NCBI GenBank assembly: GCA_021234535.1
Contig: CM037833.1
Span: forward strand, 1,477,347 to 1,541,346
Direction of reading: 5' to 3'
DNA: 64,000 nt
Source of the DNA: Stichopus chloronotus
Taxonomy: Eukaryota > Echinodermata > Holothuroidea > Aspidochirotida > Stichopodidae
Position numbers and translations under genes: made by a program
The notes under the pieces: generated by a model
The model's database searches: none
Told to the model about the DNA's origin: nothing
The model's input: only the letters and a program-made list of their open reading frames with translations
Shown: positions 63,256 to 64,000 of the stretch, piece by piece
How the letters are laid out: each line of letters begins with the position of its first letter
How positions within the stretch are numbered: the first letter of the stretch is position 1

Positions 63256-64000
63256 CCTAAACTTAGTTTTCAGGAATGAGGGCAAAAGAAAAGCTTTCAC
63301 GTATGATAGTTTGTAAGGAAATCTGAAAGTTTAAGCATCTGGTCTTAGAATGTAACCCCCCGAAATTAGATCAGAGATGTTTTTCCTTCTTTATTAAAAG
63401 GAGCTTTGTGTAGTGGCAGCACAGCCAAAGTGAATGTACTTGATAAAAACAGTTACATGTATAGTCTATGTTCCAAGATGACATGGTTAGTCAATGTTTA
63501 GGTGTTTCAATTTCTTCATGTACATACATATCAACTTGCAAATTTTGGTTGTTTATCACGAAATACTTCAATAAAAAAATGAAAAAATAAACTTTGGTTT
63601 TCTTTTTCTTAAGAACAGTTTGCATTTTGCTGTAATAGTATGTCAACAAGCTGGTGGATTGATAGGATGTGAGAGTAAAATTCAGGATATGAATCAGTAA
63701 TTACCTGATGCGGAAGTGGAGTCTCTGTAGCTTTAGCTGATATTACACGTAAACTTCCTGATGATGGTGTTTGAAATTCAATTCTACGTGATTATTAATT
63801 TACTGTAAAACCTACTGTAAATGACTTTGAGTTGTAAAAGAAATTTGCAAAAGAGTCGCTCTAAGAATACAATTAGATCTCTGTCAATGCTTTGTACAAT
63901 TTATAGTTATAGTACAACAACTTTCATCCTGGATGATGAAATTTACAACAATTGTGGCTGAGAGAGTCCATTTAAACGTATGAAAAATTACAATAATCAT

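Noticed and set aside
1..64000. CRISPR array, operon or bacterial gene cluster
   Set aside because: The tandem repeats have no short-repeat/unique-spacer pattern, and coding content is split by introns, as in animals.

Overview
The window looks like gene-poor, intron-rich, AT-rich DNA from a metazoan nuclear genome. There is no bacterial-type gene packing. The real coding signal is short exons with GT-AG borders and matched phases, set in kilobases of transposon debris, tandem repeats and microsatellites. Immunoglobulin-like exons joined to leucine-rich-repeat-like exons, together with the repeat types, make a marine invertebrate deuterostome (an echinoderm such as a sea cucumber) my best guess. 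That is inference from style and not proof. A run of 100 N marks an assembly gap at 41.7 kb.

Layout. 1-4.8 kb: nothing convincing. 4.8-12.1 kb (+ strand): receptor gene A, read as signal peptide, V-like Ig exon, double-Ig exon (with a one-base frameshift), transmembrane exon, basic tail, and then cytoplasmic LRR-like exons. 12.6-23.8 kb: a nest of repeats. It has two ~1.9 kb direct copies of a block built from ~160-bp repeats, arrays of a ~145-bp repeat, and a decayed Ty3/gypsy element on the - strand (about 15.2-17.85 kb) inserted into one array. 23.8-34.2 kb: no supported gene. 34.2-36.6 kb (+ strand): receptor gene B, a signal peptide/Ig exon and a second Ig exon. 37-40.7 kb: small foldback or palindromic elements and more 145-bp repeat. 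41.7 kb: gap. 41.9-44.5 kb: copy 1 of a three-copy repeat. 47.5-48.5 kb (+ strand): two LRR-like exons matching those of gene A in order and phase, a small possible last exon and polyadenylation signals, probably the 3' half of gene B or of a sister gene. 49.3-50.4 kb: an ATC microsatellite with a CAG tract. 51.8-52.9 kb: a terminal-inverted-repeat element. 53.5-54.6 kb: one more exon of possible LRR type and a ~318-bp tandem duplication. 57-63.3 kb: two more copies of the three-copy repeat.

How the parts fit. Gene A, if spliced as read here, is a type I membrane protein with an Ig ectodomain and an unusual LRR-like cytoplasmic part. The same exon order recurs, with a gap in the middle, in the 34-48 kb locus. 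The most interesting hypothesis is a tandem family of Ig/transmembrane/LRR-like receptors. All exon joins are read by eye from splice motifs and phase and need transcript support.
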